From NCBI RefSeq assembly GCF_001640805.2, contig NC_066833.1:8644940-8708939 (forward strand): a stretch of 64,000 nt of DNA, given 5' to 3'. Below the pieces are notes generated by a model that was not told where the DNA came from, searched no databases, and worked only from the letters and a program-made list of their open reading frames with translations. Each line of letters begins with the position of its first letter. Within the stretch, counting starts at the first letter, position 1. The translations under genes were made by a program, and so were the position numbers. This DNA is from Lates calcarifer (taxonomy: Eukaryota; Chordata; Actinopteri; Centropomidae). Below are positions 14,088 through 28,000 of the stretch, one piece after another.

Positions 14088-14198
14088 AGCAGTGGAATGT
14101 AACAAAGCACATTTACTCAAGAAGGTACTTGTTCTTTACTTGACTATTTCTCCTTTTATTTCCACTCCATTATATCTCAGATGTACTTAGCACAACAG
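14088..14198 (+). repeat. Common teleost dispersed repeat fragment (non-coding)
   Basis: AGCAGTGGAATGTAACAAAG, CACATTTACTCAAG, GTACTTGTTCTTTACTTGA and TTTCCACTCCATTATATCTC correspond to a very abundant fish repeat whose core is a TACATTTACTCAAGTACT-type sequence. Related wording recurs at 14,380-14,420 (AGAAGTAAAAGTACCACACA) and more weakly at 51,680-51,800. Confidence 0.55.
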
Positions 14199-14210
14199 AA
14201 ACATGTTCCT

Positions 14211-14338
14211 TAAAGGATGACGCTGGTATTTTTAACCTTTTTCCTTTTAGTTTAAGCAGAAACATCACTATATATCACTACCAGACTCCACTGATAAAAA
14301 CAGTGATTTTAGAGAGCACAACACAGGAGCTAACAATC
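14211..14338 (+). repeat. Unclassified dispersed repeat, partial copy C
   Basis: Contains CCTTTTAGTTTAAGCAGAAA, CATCACTATATATCACTACC and AGACTCCACTGATAAAAACA, matching the right half of copy A (4,625-4,690). A shorter piece in the opposite orientation, GTTTTTATCAAGGGAGTCTG at about 14,491, suggests a fourth fragment and a local inverted arrangement. Confidence 0.55.
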
Positions 14339-14623
14339 TACTGCTGCTGCTGTTGTGTGATTTTCAGTGGTGGCAGCAGTAATCAGATACTTCACAGAAG
14401 TAAAAGTACCACACAGTAACACAAACACACTGACTGATCATGACAGCAGTACATTCCTGCAACTGCTGTGTTCTGCTCGGTAAAATCAGAGTTTTTATCA
14501 AGGGAGTCTGGTACTGTAGCTTTTCACTGAAAACAGCTGGAGATAACGTTGAGGAGATGAGATGTGAAGTTACAGGCTGAAAGATGAGTAACACCTTTCA
14601 GACTACAGGTAGTCATCTGATCC

Positions 14624-14668
14624 AAGAAGAAGAAGAAGAAGAAGAAGAAGAAGAAGAAGAAGAAGAAG
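14624..14668. repeat. (AAG)n microsatellite
   Basis: AAG/GAA run of 45 bp; homopurine, so triplex-prone. Confidence 0.95.
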
Positions 14669-14940
14669 GAGAAGAGCGTTAGCATGATGGACGTGTTGTA
14701 CTGTTAAAAAACCCTCTCAGGATTTTATTTCATCTTCCCACATCTTGAAAAATAATTTACATCAGTACCATTTTCCAAACCACATTTAATGTCATCTTTC
14801 AATATGATTCTGAACACAGGGGAGCAATCCACATCCACGTACACAAAGAGACCAACTCACACTCAACACTTGGCCCCTAATCTGCTCTTAATTCAGTTCT
14901 GGCCTAGAGAGACTTTAACTCAATTACACTCTGCCCCCCC

Positions 14941-14942
<2 letters not shown>

Positions 14943-14981
<39 letters not shown>
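14943..14981. repeat. (AC)n microsatellite after a C-run
   Basis: AC run of 39 bp preceded by a run of C at 14,934-14,941. Confidence 0.95.
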
Positions 14982-14982
<1 letters not shown>

Positions 14983-16269
14983 TAATTGAGCTCTTCCTCC
15001 TTCACACACTTGAATAACATCAATCAGCCTGAAGTAGATTCTGGAGCTTTTCAATGCAGTTTGTTTGCTGAGGCCTCGCACACACAAAGAAGCAGAACAG
15101 AAATAATTCCTCTCCTTTATTCCTCCATACCATCTCTCACAGTGTGATCCTCACTGTGTAAAACACCTGAACATTACCGAACCGTGTGTGTGTGATGGAG
15201 GATATCAACCACTGGAAAAATTAGACATCCACTATAATAACCTAACCTGAGAGGTGTCTTCTTTTTGTTTGGATATATGGTATTAAACGGTTGTAGGTTG
15301 TTCAGAGGCTGCTGGCGTATGACTGGAGCTCAGAGCTGTATTTCTTGGTGGGCCTGGGCTCAGAGGAATTACTCATTGTAAATGCCAGGCACTGCTCTGG
15401 AGCAGTAATGAGAGTTAATGTGTTGGTGGAGAACACCCATCGATATCATGTGTAGCACCTGATGGGATGGACCTCGTGTTTCAGCCTCAGAGCTGAAGAT
15501 GCAGCTTGAATCTGTGGGTGAGTATTCCAAAATATCAACAGCACAGTTGAACAAAATGTTCAAATAATAAAAGAGTAATATAAAAACTTCTTTTCAGTAC
15601 CAAAGTACAGAATCCTTTTAGAAAAGTCACCTCAAAGTTTATTAGACAATGATCTGGAAGTGAAAAGAATCGTCTCCGTGCAGACGTGGACGAGCAGGAG
15701 ACTCCAGAAGCTCAGTTTGGTTTCTGAGACACTTTATTTACTCTTTATGTTGACACTGATTTCTACAGCTCTCTCCTAAATAATAAAAAATACGACTGTT
15801 TTATTCACTGATGAAACAGCGGCCGTGTGCAGTGAGACAGGAAACAGGATGGAACACATCGTGATGTGGAATCAGTAAAGATTCACAGCTCTAAAGTCTG
15901 TGTAACTACATCTATCCACATCAAACTGCTGTAAACTTTTACACACTCTGAACCTCTTAAACAGCCACAGGTCCTTTTTCCTAATAATGCTGCACTTGGT
16001 GGAATAATAAATGCAGAGCTGTAAAGCTGCAGAGCTGTGGCTTCAGTGCAGCCACTTCGCTGCCCAGGAGAAGAAGAAGATTTATCCTCTGAATCAAGCT
16101 TTTATTTATTTATCTACCTGTACTCTGTGTGATTTGCTCCAAGGCCTTCGCTAACATGCTTTAGCAGCGGTGCTAAAGAAGAAGGATGGGTGTAATTAGC
16201 ATTACCTGGAGCTCTGCCACCATCACCACGGTTACCAGTGAATTATCCCCGCCACAGGCAGACAAGTAC

Positions 16270-16830
16270 AACCGACCCCGCTATCTCTCACCTTCTCTTT
16301 TCAATTTTCTTCCCCAGCTCTTTTCTCATTTTTTCTCCTGAGTAGAGCTCAGTTTGATGCCTTCTCTTTCTGTTTTCAGTTCGTTTCCTTCTCATTACTC
16401 GTCTCTTTCTCTCCTTTATTCCTCTGGTTTGTTTCCTTTTTGCTTCTTTCTCTCTCTCTTCTCATTCATCCCATTCTTTTCCCATTATTCTGTTTTTTTG
16501 TCTTATTCTTTGTCCCGACCTTTATGTCCAGATTTTTAATCATTCCTTATTTGCCTGACCCCTTCAGTGCACATTCATTTACCTGGATTACTTTCTCTTT
16601 TATTAAATTAATCTTTCATCATTTTTCCCTCCTGTCCTTCTCCATCTCTCTGCTCTACTGTTTCTGTATTTTCTAAATCTTTCTGACCTGTCATCTGTTT
16701 TATTCTGAAAGCTTCATCCACCTGCTGCATGTTTAGACTCACCAGAGGAAAACGTCATTTCTTCTTTTCTATTTCACACACTTTCTTTCTTTATCTAGTG
16801 AGAATTTTATTCTTTTATCAGTTTATTTTG
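16270..16830. other. Polypyrimidine-rich block (plus strand)
   Basis: For over 500 bp the plus strand is dominated by T and C (TTCTC, CTTTC, TCTCT motifs) without a simple repeat unit. The Ser/Phe/Leu-rich frames it produces are a by-product of composition, not genes. Confidence 0.7.
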
Positions 16831-19047
16831 CCACAGAGTTTTTTGCCCGTTAGTGCTGGTTTTATCCTGACTGAGGTCGGTTCTTCATCGTCGGCACAGT
16901 CTCTTCTCTGTGCAGCTTCAGCTTAGATTGTGTGGTGGTTGTAAGTAGCGTTACCTGCATTATCAGCCCATAATCATGGTTTCTATAGAGCCAGGAGACG
17001 GTTACAGAGGCAGCAGTGTAAAGATGGAGAGATGGAGGGAGAGAGAAGGGGAGATGGGTTAATGTATGTGGTGGCCTTGCTGACTGGATCCAGCTGAATC
17101 CAGAGGCGAACCTCAGCAGTGCCATCGTGACACAGGAAAGGATTTCCAGACTCAGAGAGGCAGAGATCATCAGCAGCCAGGCGTTCGCTTCCCCTCCTCC
17201 TCTCTCTCCATCCTCCTGTTCTCGTTCTCTTTGCACTCTTCGCTTCTAATCATCTCTGTGGTTCTGGCTCTGGTGTGAGGTGAGTCAGTGGACGGGGTGT
17301 AAAGAGCGAAGGGTTTGTCCTGACGGCGGTGCCAGGAGAGGCCCACCTCACAGCCTCACATCCTAAACCCGCTCTTTCCCCGGCAGAAAAGCCAACGAAG
17401 AAAAGCACTTTTCAGAAAGGCAGGATCGCAGTTACATCAACGAGCACTCAATGAGAAATGAGCTTGATCCAGCAACCCCAAATTGTTTCCTGACTCCCAT
17501 CAAAACCTTCAAATTAGATTAAAGGAAAGAAAGAACCAAAGGAGGAGAGAAAAATACTGATCGGCACTCGGCGTTTTCTTGATTCGGGGCAGAAAATCCT
17601 GTTTCATGGTGGTGAGGAATTCCGTTCCAAAAAAACTTTATCAACTCCCTCATCTGACTCGCTGAGGGATTCTTTCTAATCTATCTCTCTCTTTCCTCCT
17701 CTCCAGCTTCCTCCCTCCTTTCAGCAGAGAGCTGAGAGCACACAACGGCAATACCCGATTCTCGAGCATTCGTTTTTGATTTGCAGTCATTGAAGACTCG
17801 CTATTGTGCCTTCACGGATTGATTCTGTTACCAGATAGAGAGATACAGAGTAATTGGGGAGATTAAAACCTCCCCCTGCTCTCATTTGATAGTCTTGCAG
17901 AAACCGAGGAATGTCCATTAGGCACTTGAATATTGATTACAGAGACAAATCTGATGTCCAGATAGCTGATGACAGGCGAAGTGGATTTTCTTGTTGAGGG
18001 CTTCAGTGTTTCACCACGTCACAGAGTCCTCATCAAAAAAAAAGAAAGAAAGAAAAGAAGAAAGAACAAAATGGGGATTCAGTTTGGATGACATGATTAT
18101 AAAGTTACATGCAGCCATCAGACTTTTGGACGAACATCACAGGGAGGATGGTCATGGCTATAAAATGGAGGGGAAGCAACAATTTAGTCTGATGTATGGT
18201 TTAGTCATAAAGATGAGGGGGAAACATATGATTGCCTCCATCAAATCCAAGTTGTAGACATCATGTGAATACCAAGTTGTCTTCAGATGGGTTCAGAAGT
18301 ATCTGGATACACCTGTTAAAAATCATGCTCGACTGTAGAGTTTAGTCTAAAGGCAGAACTGTTTCCAACTGTTCCAAAATACCAGACGGCCTCGTTTGTG
18401 CACCAGAAAACTGATGGAACTGTTCTTTCGCTGTGTGAAGTGGGTAGGTTTTGAGGCTGGGACGTGGGGTTTCCTGTAAGTCACTTTCACACCAATAATT
18501 TGGTTCGTTTTGTCCAAAACCCCTGAGAGAGTTTCCACCAACCCGGTCTGTGTGGAGCGACGAGGAAACTGTAACCTTCCTCAAACCAACACGATGAATG
18601 AACGTGTTATTTCTGTCTGACAGTAACTAGTCCTCCGTCCTCCGTCTTCTGACCTTAATGAATTCAGTTTCTAATCAGTTAATCAACTTAGAAATACCTG
18701 ATAGTCACATGACAGCAGAGGATGGAGACTGGGACCTGGGAATGCTCGGTGTGCTGAGGGGAAACCACCTCAGTGATGACCTGATCAGACCCGTGTAGGT
18801 ATAAAACCTGTGCTCCAATCAAGATGCACTCAAACTAAAAACAAGCGGCACGTAGAACCCGTCCGTCTTTCCTCTGTCCTCTGCCTGTCCTGTAGCTGTT
18901 GTGTGACCTTTGACCCTGACTTTGGAGGAGCATCCCGGCCAATAATCCTCTCAGTCTCGCTCTGAGCTCGTTCTCTCATGCCTGGTCATGCACAGCCACA
19001 CCAGCCAACTGACACTCTTGCCAATATTCAGCCCCCCCCCCCGTCCT

Positions 19048-19085
<38 letters not shown>

Positions 19086-22000
19086 TGAGAGGTGATACTG
19101 CAGCTGCTGTTACACTGGTGTCGTCAGAGATCTGAAAACCTTCCCATATTTAGTGAATAGAAGTTCAAAGATGGCGTCTGTCTCAGAGAACTCTGACATC
19201 ATTTATTTTGAGAGGACTCTTTGTGAGTCATATTTAAGCTTGTGGAATCATGTTTGTGTATTGTGACGCCATGTGAGACAAACAAACCCATAATATTCTC
19301 AGCCTCCCTCTGACTCTGAACGTTGCTTTTATTGCTGCGTTTGAGTTTTATTTCCTCATGTGGTCTCACTGAAGGTCTGAAAGTCTCCACATGCATCAGA
19401 GCCAGAGTATGAAACTCATTTAAAGCAAATATTCAGCAGCATTTCCCTTTATTGTTATTTATACCTGCGTCTCCCTGAAATCCACCAAAACCTCTGTTCT
19501 GTTTCCAGCCACAGTCGACTCTAACGCTCAGCCTCAGCCTCCACTTACACTTAACACTCCGCCTCGCTCGATTTCAACCTTTCTCAAGGTTAATAACGAC
19601 TGTTTTCTCTGGTTAAGGCTCAGCAGATTGAAACAGAGAGCGAATTAGAGAGTGAAGCTCACCGGGGAGAAGAAAGAAATGAGAGAGTGGAATAAAAAAG
19701 GTAATGGGCTGGCGACTGGAGGAGTCAGGGAGGGTAGAGGTGTAAAGATACTTGTACAGTCTCTGAATCAAAGCCTGGTTCCAGGAGCTGAGCTCAGGGA
19801 GGCTGATGAGTGAGCTTCTCTGTCTGCAGCCATGTGTACACACTCTGTGGCCTCTGGAAACCACACACAGGCAACAATACTTTGTTTCTGGGCACTCGTA
19901 GTGTGATGATGTGGTGTAGCTGATGGATGAGAGTCAGAGAGGAGGACTGATTCACCACCAACAACCAGAGTCTGGACTCTCACAGCTCCACGGCTGAAAC
20001 AAAGATGGCCGACGACCACGTCTCACCTGCTCCAGTTATGAAGGACACAGCTGAAGTAAAGAGGACATGTTAACAGGAGGAATTTCAATCAGAGAGACAA
20101 GTGAGACGCAAACTACAGGATGCAGCTCTGCAGAGAAACCATGACTGAAACTTTGCACCTGCATTGTAAAGTCATGGTGAGGATGTTGAATTAAAGTGAT
20201 TAGAAAGAAGAGGAGGGAAATAATGATTTAACCACCACACAGATAGATGATCAGTTTTCATCCAACGAGGAAGGAACAGTTCACACTCTGTGCCCTGGTG
20301 TCTATAAAACCTCCTAAACTCTGAGACCTGCTTCAGCTTCCTGGGTGCCGCCTCTGTGCATCAGTTCAGCTTCAGATCATTAATCATTCCCCCACGAGGC
20401 TGCGATCAGGCCACAGGTACAGTTATTGATAGGGTCTGATGCAGCAGTGAGGGATGGCCTGTGTGCATGTGGAAGCTTTAGTTATGGGGATTAACATTTG
20501 CTGCTGTGATGCAGCCTTTCAATAACAGCTTGTTAACGGTCTTAGAGAGAAGCAGACGACATAAACCTGCAGCTTCTCCTTTTATTTCCCTCCTCATTCA
20601 ATATTCCTCTTTTTATTCATGTGTGATTTGATTTTCCAAACAGTCCAGATAAATTAGAGGTCTGCTACTCTACACAAACCCAGGGAGTTTCAGCAAACAT
20701 TAGCTTTTGGTTTTGGTTTTGGCTTCAGTCTCTCTCTGATAAGCTCGTCGGAGTTTAGCCTCAGATTTCGCCGCAGCCTCTTCCAGATGGCGTCTGAGTG
20801 TTGAGCTGTGTGTGTCCTCCATGCCTCCATTCACATCTCTGTTTTGTTTCCCACATTTGAGGCTGCTTTAGCTGCTGTTATGAAAACAGAGGCGACCTGA
20901 CCTGACCAGCCGGCCTCTTCCTCCCCTTCAAGCCTTCCATGATGGGAACCTTTGGCCCATTGTTCTCTCTCTCTCTGTTTCGCTGCATGTTCACCCAGAG
21001 GCTTGTTTTTGTGCTCGATCACTCTTTCTGTTTCTTTTCCTCTGCAGTTTGAGTCCCAGCATCTTTAGTTTATTTACCTTGGCCTTCAAAAAGGACGAGT
21101 GCTTCTCTGTGAGGTCGAGGTTAAGGTGTCGGGTCCCACAGTAAAGTGAATCATCCTGATGAAGACATGCACGAGGTCACCTTCTGTCCGACACCAGAGC
21201 AAATTTAACTAAGCAAAGATGCACTTGTTAAACACAACATACAGCTAAGCATCATGGGAATCTTGAACCCCCGGCCAGTGAGATAAGAGGATTAACTCCG
21301 TCTTTTGAATCGACTCTTATCATCTCGTATTCTGTTTCTCCTCTCATCCATCTGATACCTGTGTGTTTGTGTTTACAGCTCCTCTAATCCAGCTCAGCCT
21401 CTGTCCTCTCACACTTCCTGTTGCTTCAGGAAAAGGCCCTCAGTGCTCAACTGTAGCTGTGTAAATGTGTCTTTCATCACAGAATCATAGAAGTTTGTCT
21501 CTCACACCTTTGAAAGAATGGATGAGATGTTTCGTCCTTTTCTTGCAGCTGCATTTCCAGACTGTCCAGACAAATTTACTTACAGCAGGAGGGGGTGTTT
21601 CTTAAATCCTATGAATCATATACATGCAGAAACACAGCCAGGTTAAACATGAACAGCATCAGTGCAGCCGGCAGCACTCTCAGGACATATCAGAAACAAA
21701 ACCAGCTCCCCACCACGTGGAAGATCCATCCGTCCTGATCCCAGATAAAACATTCAGCTCGTGTTATGGACACAACGAGGAGCTGCAACCAAGAGAGAAA
21801 TCACCACTGCTATTTTCTGCATTTCTATACATCAACAACTAAAGGACCAACCGAGACAGGCCGCTCCTTCTCTCAGCTCACTGATAGAATAAGTCAGAGT
21901 GCGAGTGTGAGACTCCACAGCACTAATCAGCAGTAATGAACTCACATTATCTCTGAGCGATTCCCATATTTCTGTCTCCACGCAGCAGAGGAATTCCCAT

Positions 22001-25000
22001 CGGACTGTGACCGCGCTGCTCATCAGGGATTTTTATCAAAACTCCACCAACCACGTTTGAAGTGCGCCATCGTCGTAGATTAAATTAATTTATCGCTCTA
22101 ATCAGAGCGGTGAGCCTGGATCCAATCAGCCCTGCATCTGCCCCCCCCCCCGCCTGTCTGTAACAACACGCTCACCCAAATAATGACAAAGTGAAAACAG
22201 AGCTACCCCCGAGTGTAAATTCCCCCACAGTGGAGTATAAACACACTCTGCTGGATGTGTGTGTTTCCTTCTTGTAATAATAAAAAATGACCAAACAGAT
22301 TATTAAATGATAGAATGTCTCTGTGTGGATGTTTACAAAGGACCAGCAAATATTTAGCATGTGCACCCACTGATAAATGTCCAGTGTGTGTGTGTGTGTG
22401 TCACAGTGTGTGTTATATTTGGACCTGTTGTATTTAATGCAGCTTTTCAAAGGGATAGAAACGTATGGATCCACGTCTGTGACCTGCAGCTGCCTCTAAT
22501 TTGTCTGGAGGAGTGTGTACACTGCTCAGAGTCGGTAATGGACGTTCGCTTCAACACTAATGCTGTGTGTTTGTGAGCTTGTGTACACTGCTTTATTCCA
22601 TGGGTGTGTGTTCCATACATTTGTTAAAAATGAGGTCACACAGTCAACACGCAGGTGCACATCTGTGACTTCAAGCCTTCAAGCTGAGAAGCCGCCATTT
22701 TGACACCAGAGAGGAGGCTCCGAGTCTTCAGCGCTCGAGTTGAAGGTAACTGGACGTTTCTCATCTGAAGGAGAGTCCCAGGTGTTGGAGGTGGTCCTGG
22801 GAGTCCTCACATGAGCCCAGGTGTGGCTCATTTCACCCTCGTCTGAAGAGAGGTGAAGGTTCAGGAGCTTTCTTCTGTTCTGTTGCAGCAGCGCTCTGAG
22901 GTGTGTGTTCCTGCAGACAAGTCTTTATCTGCAGAGCTTCGTCTCTGTTTGCTCAGAGATGAGGACTCTCTGAGGAGCAGGACTAAGCACCTTCACACCC
23001 TGACTACACACAACCGGCCAAGTGTGAAGAAGAAGGTGGAGAACAACAGAAAGCACCAACACAAACACAGCAGCTGTCAGATCATCACTTCACTGATGAA
23101 GTCCACCTTTAATCTGGTCTTTAAGGTTCAGTGGTGAGGTGGAGAGGCTTCTTCACGAGTCACAGCAAGGCTCTGTGTTGCTCGCTCTTCTTCTTCTGTA
23201 CCAGAAAACATTTTGAACGTGCTCATGGGCGACTGTTTTTTTTTTTCATCCCTGAGAGAACATGTTGGCATTGTTAAAGGCCAATAATAATCTGAAGTAC
23301 TACAGAGGAGGATGGTGTTTTCCCTTTTCTGTCTCAACCACTCCATCAGCTCCTGACTGTTTTTTTATGATACTGGTTATTTAATTTTTCGCTGCCGCAG
23401 CAGTTTGTGTGGGGTCGGCATTTTTCTGTGTCTGCTGCAGCCTGTGTGGTGCCAACGTTTTCTACTGCTTCACTGCTCTGAAACATTTTGGCCACAAGCT
23501 GGAACAAATGCTGCTTCCAGCGGCCTGAAGAGAACAAACAGTTTTTGGTTTGGGTGTTTTCCATATGATGGTGAGTGTTTTTACCTTCACTAACAGGGGC
23601 AGAGCCACGGTCAGCGTCGCCACCAGGACATGACTAGTTAAAGCTCCTTACATCTTCACTGTTCTGTGCCATAAAGCATCGTCTGTTCTGCATCCATCTT
23701 TAATCCACTCTCTTCTTTTTTAAGTAATATAAAAAGATACTCTTGTTTTTCTCAGACATCTCACCTTGAAGACGGAGATGAAATCTTCAAATACAAAGAA
23801 AGAGTTTCTTTTCTTAGGAAAAGTTTGTGGTCACAACATCTGAACCTCCTTCTTTTCTCCATCGCCCTCTTTATTTATCCTCTGCTGTTTGTTGGGGGGG
23901 CAGAGACCTGAACATCTGATTAACTCACACATCTGTTTTCTAATTCGGGGTCTCCGGGGAGACCCTGCAGGGGCTGATGGTGATGCAGCTGATGGTCTGA
24001 TAGCATCCCACTGACCTTTAAGAGGAAAAAGCCTGTTAACGATAGCTGTCATTGATCTTTATTGATCCTCCATTAATTGTTATTGGGGTTTTTAACAGGC
24101 TGGGCACTAACCAAGCAGGGTTTTAGCTCAGCCAAGCCTGAATGCATTAGTGCTAATGCAGGAGAGCCTGAGAGTGAAGCGTGTTCCCGCTCGGTGTAAC
24201 ACGACGCTGTGCTGTGATAAAGCTGATCCTGAGCGTTGTCAGAGCAGCTGATGCTGACCTCAGATTCCTGAGAAGGAGAATATGATCCTGAGATGATGTG
24301 ATAGCAGTCAGATGTGACAGAGTCTGGACAGAGAGAAGGTGGAGAAAGAGATAAAAAATGATTTCCTCAGGCAGTCAGATGAAGGAGCTGATAAAGGTCC
24401 GGTTTGGTATCTTACAATTACAAATTATAGTATCCATCACCCGGAGCATTTTCTACGTGATCTCTCTCAGCAGGACATTTGTCAGTTTCACCTGAAAACT
24501 AGACGATTATTTCAGATTAAACATCTTTAAATCTTTGCTGTAACTGTACGAATATAAATGTGGCTCTGGCATTTTTTCTTTTGCTTCATACCACGACAAC
24601 AGAGTGAGAGATAAAGGTTTCACCCTCTCACGCTCCCAGGAACTGTTCCCCTCGTGTATACTCCAACCTGTCACATTAGCTGAATTTGCACCTTGTCATC
24701 CGCGAATGATAAAACATGTGTGAACAATTTCTGGGCTTATTAACAGGGACAATCTTGATCACGGTGACTAATTAAAAACAAGTCGAGCCAACAGCGCCTG
24801 GCTAATAAAGGTGTGTTTATGGAGGAGACGTCACCGAGCAACACAGCGGCCTCGTACACATATACACAGAATTAATAAAATAAACAGACAAGAAACATAA
24901 TGTCAGCCGTCATCTCTCTCTGAAAACTGGGAGCTCTTGATGTTTAATAAACCTTTACACTTTTCTCAGCACTTTCTCTTTTCTTCTTCACCCGTCCATT

Positions 25001-28000
25001 TCCAAACTCGTCAACCCAGAGCCGAGCAAACAGAGGGAGGTGGAGGGTGAGGAGAAAGAGGCACCCGACACCCCACTCACAAGACTCAGTGTTCGGTTAA
25101 AAGCCTGGAGAAAGGTGGAGGTGGTGGAGGAGGAGGAGGGGAAAAAGAGAAAGGAAAACAATATTGATTGACACTCAGGGAGTTAATCCCCGAGGAATGG
25201 CTCATGGAGAGGGGAAGGAGCCTCACAAAAAGCAGGGATCAGTGACAGGGAAGAGGTGGAGACAGAGGAGGAGGGGACAAGAGGAGTTTCTTTGAAAGAA
25301 CAGCTGTTGTGTTAGAGACAGTGAGAGGTCATACTGGGAGGATTTACAGAATATATTTCACAGTCAGTGTCAGCGGTTGGTTATAGAGAAACTATATAAG
25401 AACAACGCACTGAACAGAAGAAAAAAACACATCGGGGGGTTTTATTTCACTTTAGGCATCGTCACCCTCTGAACCTTTCTCTACATTGCTCAACACTTAG
25501 CATCATGTTAGATAGCATCAAAGTTTAGCCACTGGGCAGAGAGGATTACTTTCTGGTACATTTTCTGGCACCAAGAATAAAAGGTGCTGCTGCTGTATGA
25601 GTTCCCCGCCAAGCCACCGGCAATACCCAGGCTACAGCCTCTCTCTGCCTCATCCCAGAATGCAAAGCACACCTGACTACAGGAGCTGGTTAGCTCAAAC
25701 TCGGGGACCACACCTCATAGTTTTATTTTTACTTTACCACTTGTGCTTGTTGAGTCTGGTCAGTGACTGGTTCCAAAAATCAGCAAGTCCTCTGGACGTG
25801 GATAAGAACAAGTTTTACTAGACTTTCCTCTGGAAAGAATCCTGCACCTTCATCAGTGTGTATAGAAGTCTGTCATTAGACTTTGAGCTTCAGTCCGATG
25901 GTTGAACAGAGCACATGAACCAGAAGATGCATCTGGTTTTCTCCGACCACCTGGAAGAAAAAACTCCACAACACTCCTCCATGAAAACCAAAAATAAAGC
26001 TGAACCCTGGACAGGGTGTGAGAGTATTGTACTGTTGAGGTTCAGTCATCCATGCTCCACCTGCCCCTTTGGACCCAGAGTGTATGTCCCTCCTCTCTGT
26101 AGTGTTTCAGCCCTGGTTCCTGCCTTTGAGAATGACATGAGTTTTTCTACCTTTGGTACTGTTACTCTGCTGGATGTCCACCTGTTGCCAACCTGTCTAC
26201 TTTGTGGACTCTGTTTGTACCTTATTGATCCTGCCTGTTCGTCTGTTTGACTGTGGTAAACAGACCGAGTGAACTTCTTCACCTCTTTAAATCATCCTCG
26301 AGATAAAACTTGAAAGGATTCTAGATGTATGTGTGGAGGCCTCGCAATGTAAACTGTGGATCGCTGCACCTCCACCTCAACTCTCTTAAGTTTTGTTTCC
26401 TTGTGACGCACATACATAGGAAGCCACTCGAACACACACACACACACAGTCATGCACAAAAACTCCCTGTAGATGTATAGATGCCATTTCATCGAGAGTC
26501 TCCCGCTAAGCTGCAGGTCGATCTTAAGCCAACATGCACCATTAACGATGCCATATTGGCCTTTGTGAAGGCTCCATGAGGGGGACACATCCTGCGGTAG
26601 TGTCACAGCTGGGAGGGCCACGGGTTGGACCTGGTTTATAGTGCTACCACAGAAGAGCTTTATGACTTAAAGAGGCTTAATGAGGTGCAGCAGGTTAATA
26701 TTTTAACACCTGTGGCTATTGTTAAGCCATATACCAGTGTCATCCTGTCTGTGTCATCCTCTTCTGAAGAGAGATGGGGAGATGGATAAAAAAAACAACA
26801 ACAGGGAAGGTTAAGTTATATCTGTCTTACAACCACACTCTCTGTTAGAAAGGAAACCAGACATTTGCTGTGGTTTGACAAGAACTGATGAACTACAGAA
26901 ACCAAACCGGTGAGGTTTTGAGTACAGAACTGCGCATGGTGGTACAATATTCATGTTCATTATTTCTCAGCAGGAGTGAGGGCAGAATGCAAAAATATAA
27001 AGAGTTATACAGAGGATTTCATGGGTCATATAGCACTGTCAACACGAGTTAAAGCTTTAAAACAGACGTTTAAAGTCTGAAATAAAGAAAACTCTATTTT
27101 AAATGGGACAGGTAGATACAACACTGCAGAGAGGTGACAGAGAAAGATGGAAAGGCCTTGAGAGTTTGGGACAGACACACAAAACACTTCAAGGGAGGGA
27201 AAGAGAGGAGAAAAAAGGCAGTGAAAGAAAGGGGGGGACCCCGGTTACATCTGGAAAAGACTGACAGGAAGCCACCCATCTGTGGCCAAACAGCTGGGGG
27301 CCAGACAGAGTGGACCCTGTCAGCATGAGTGTGTCCATGTGTGTGTTTGGTGTGCGTTGGTTTGTGGCGAGCAGGTGGGGGTGGAAAGAGAAAGGCTAAA
27401 TCACCGGTCTGGAACGCTGGATGTCACAAGATGTCTTCACGGCACCGAGCTATCCGGGACAGAGCGTTTTGGGGAGGGAGCAGACAATTAACCTGTTGGA
27501 ACAACTGTCCTCATGGCTCTGCACAATAAGCACAGCTCTGACAGGTCCCACTGCCCCCACTAATGCCTCAGTGTTTTCATCTCCCTGCTGCATCTGTCAC
27601 AGATTACCCCTCACTGCACCTGTGCTATGTGTGGAAGATGAAAAATACTGAGTGTACACTGGCACGGGCTGAAGTTAAAATTATGACCACGGCCATTAAA
27701 TGAATTTGAATTTATCAATTTTCCAGCCAAGGAAAGGTCTGGATGGATCCGAGTGGTTTGATTCAGTCCATCTGTTCAGTCATAAATTAACCATGATTCA
27801 GAGATGAATTAAGACTCTGCAAAAAAAAGTGAATAATAGAATAAACCTCATCAAACTCCAGCCTGCTGTTGTATTTTCAAATTCACACCTTGATAACGAG
27901 TCTGAATCACGTCTTTGCTGCAGTTAAAGTTTCAGAGTTATGACTGAAAAATATTAAGAGTCCCAGATGCAAATCACCACCAGAATCTAGAGTTGTTTCT

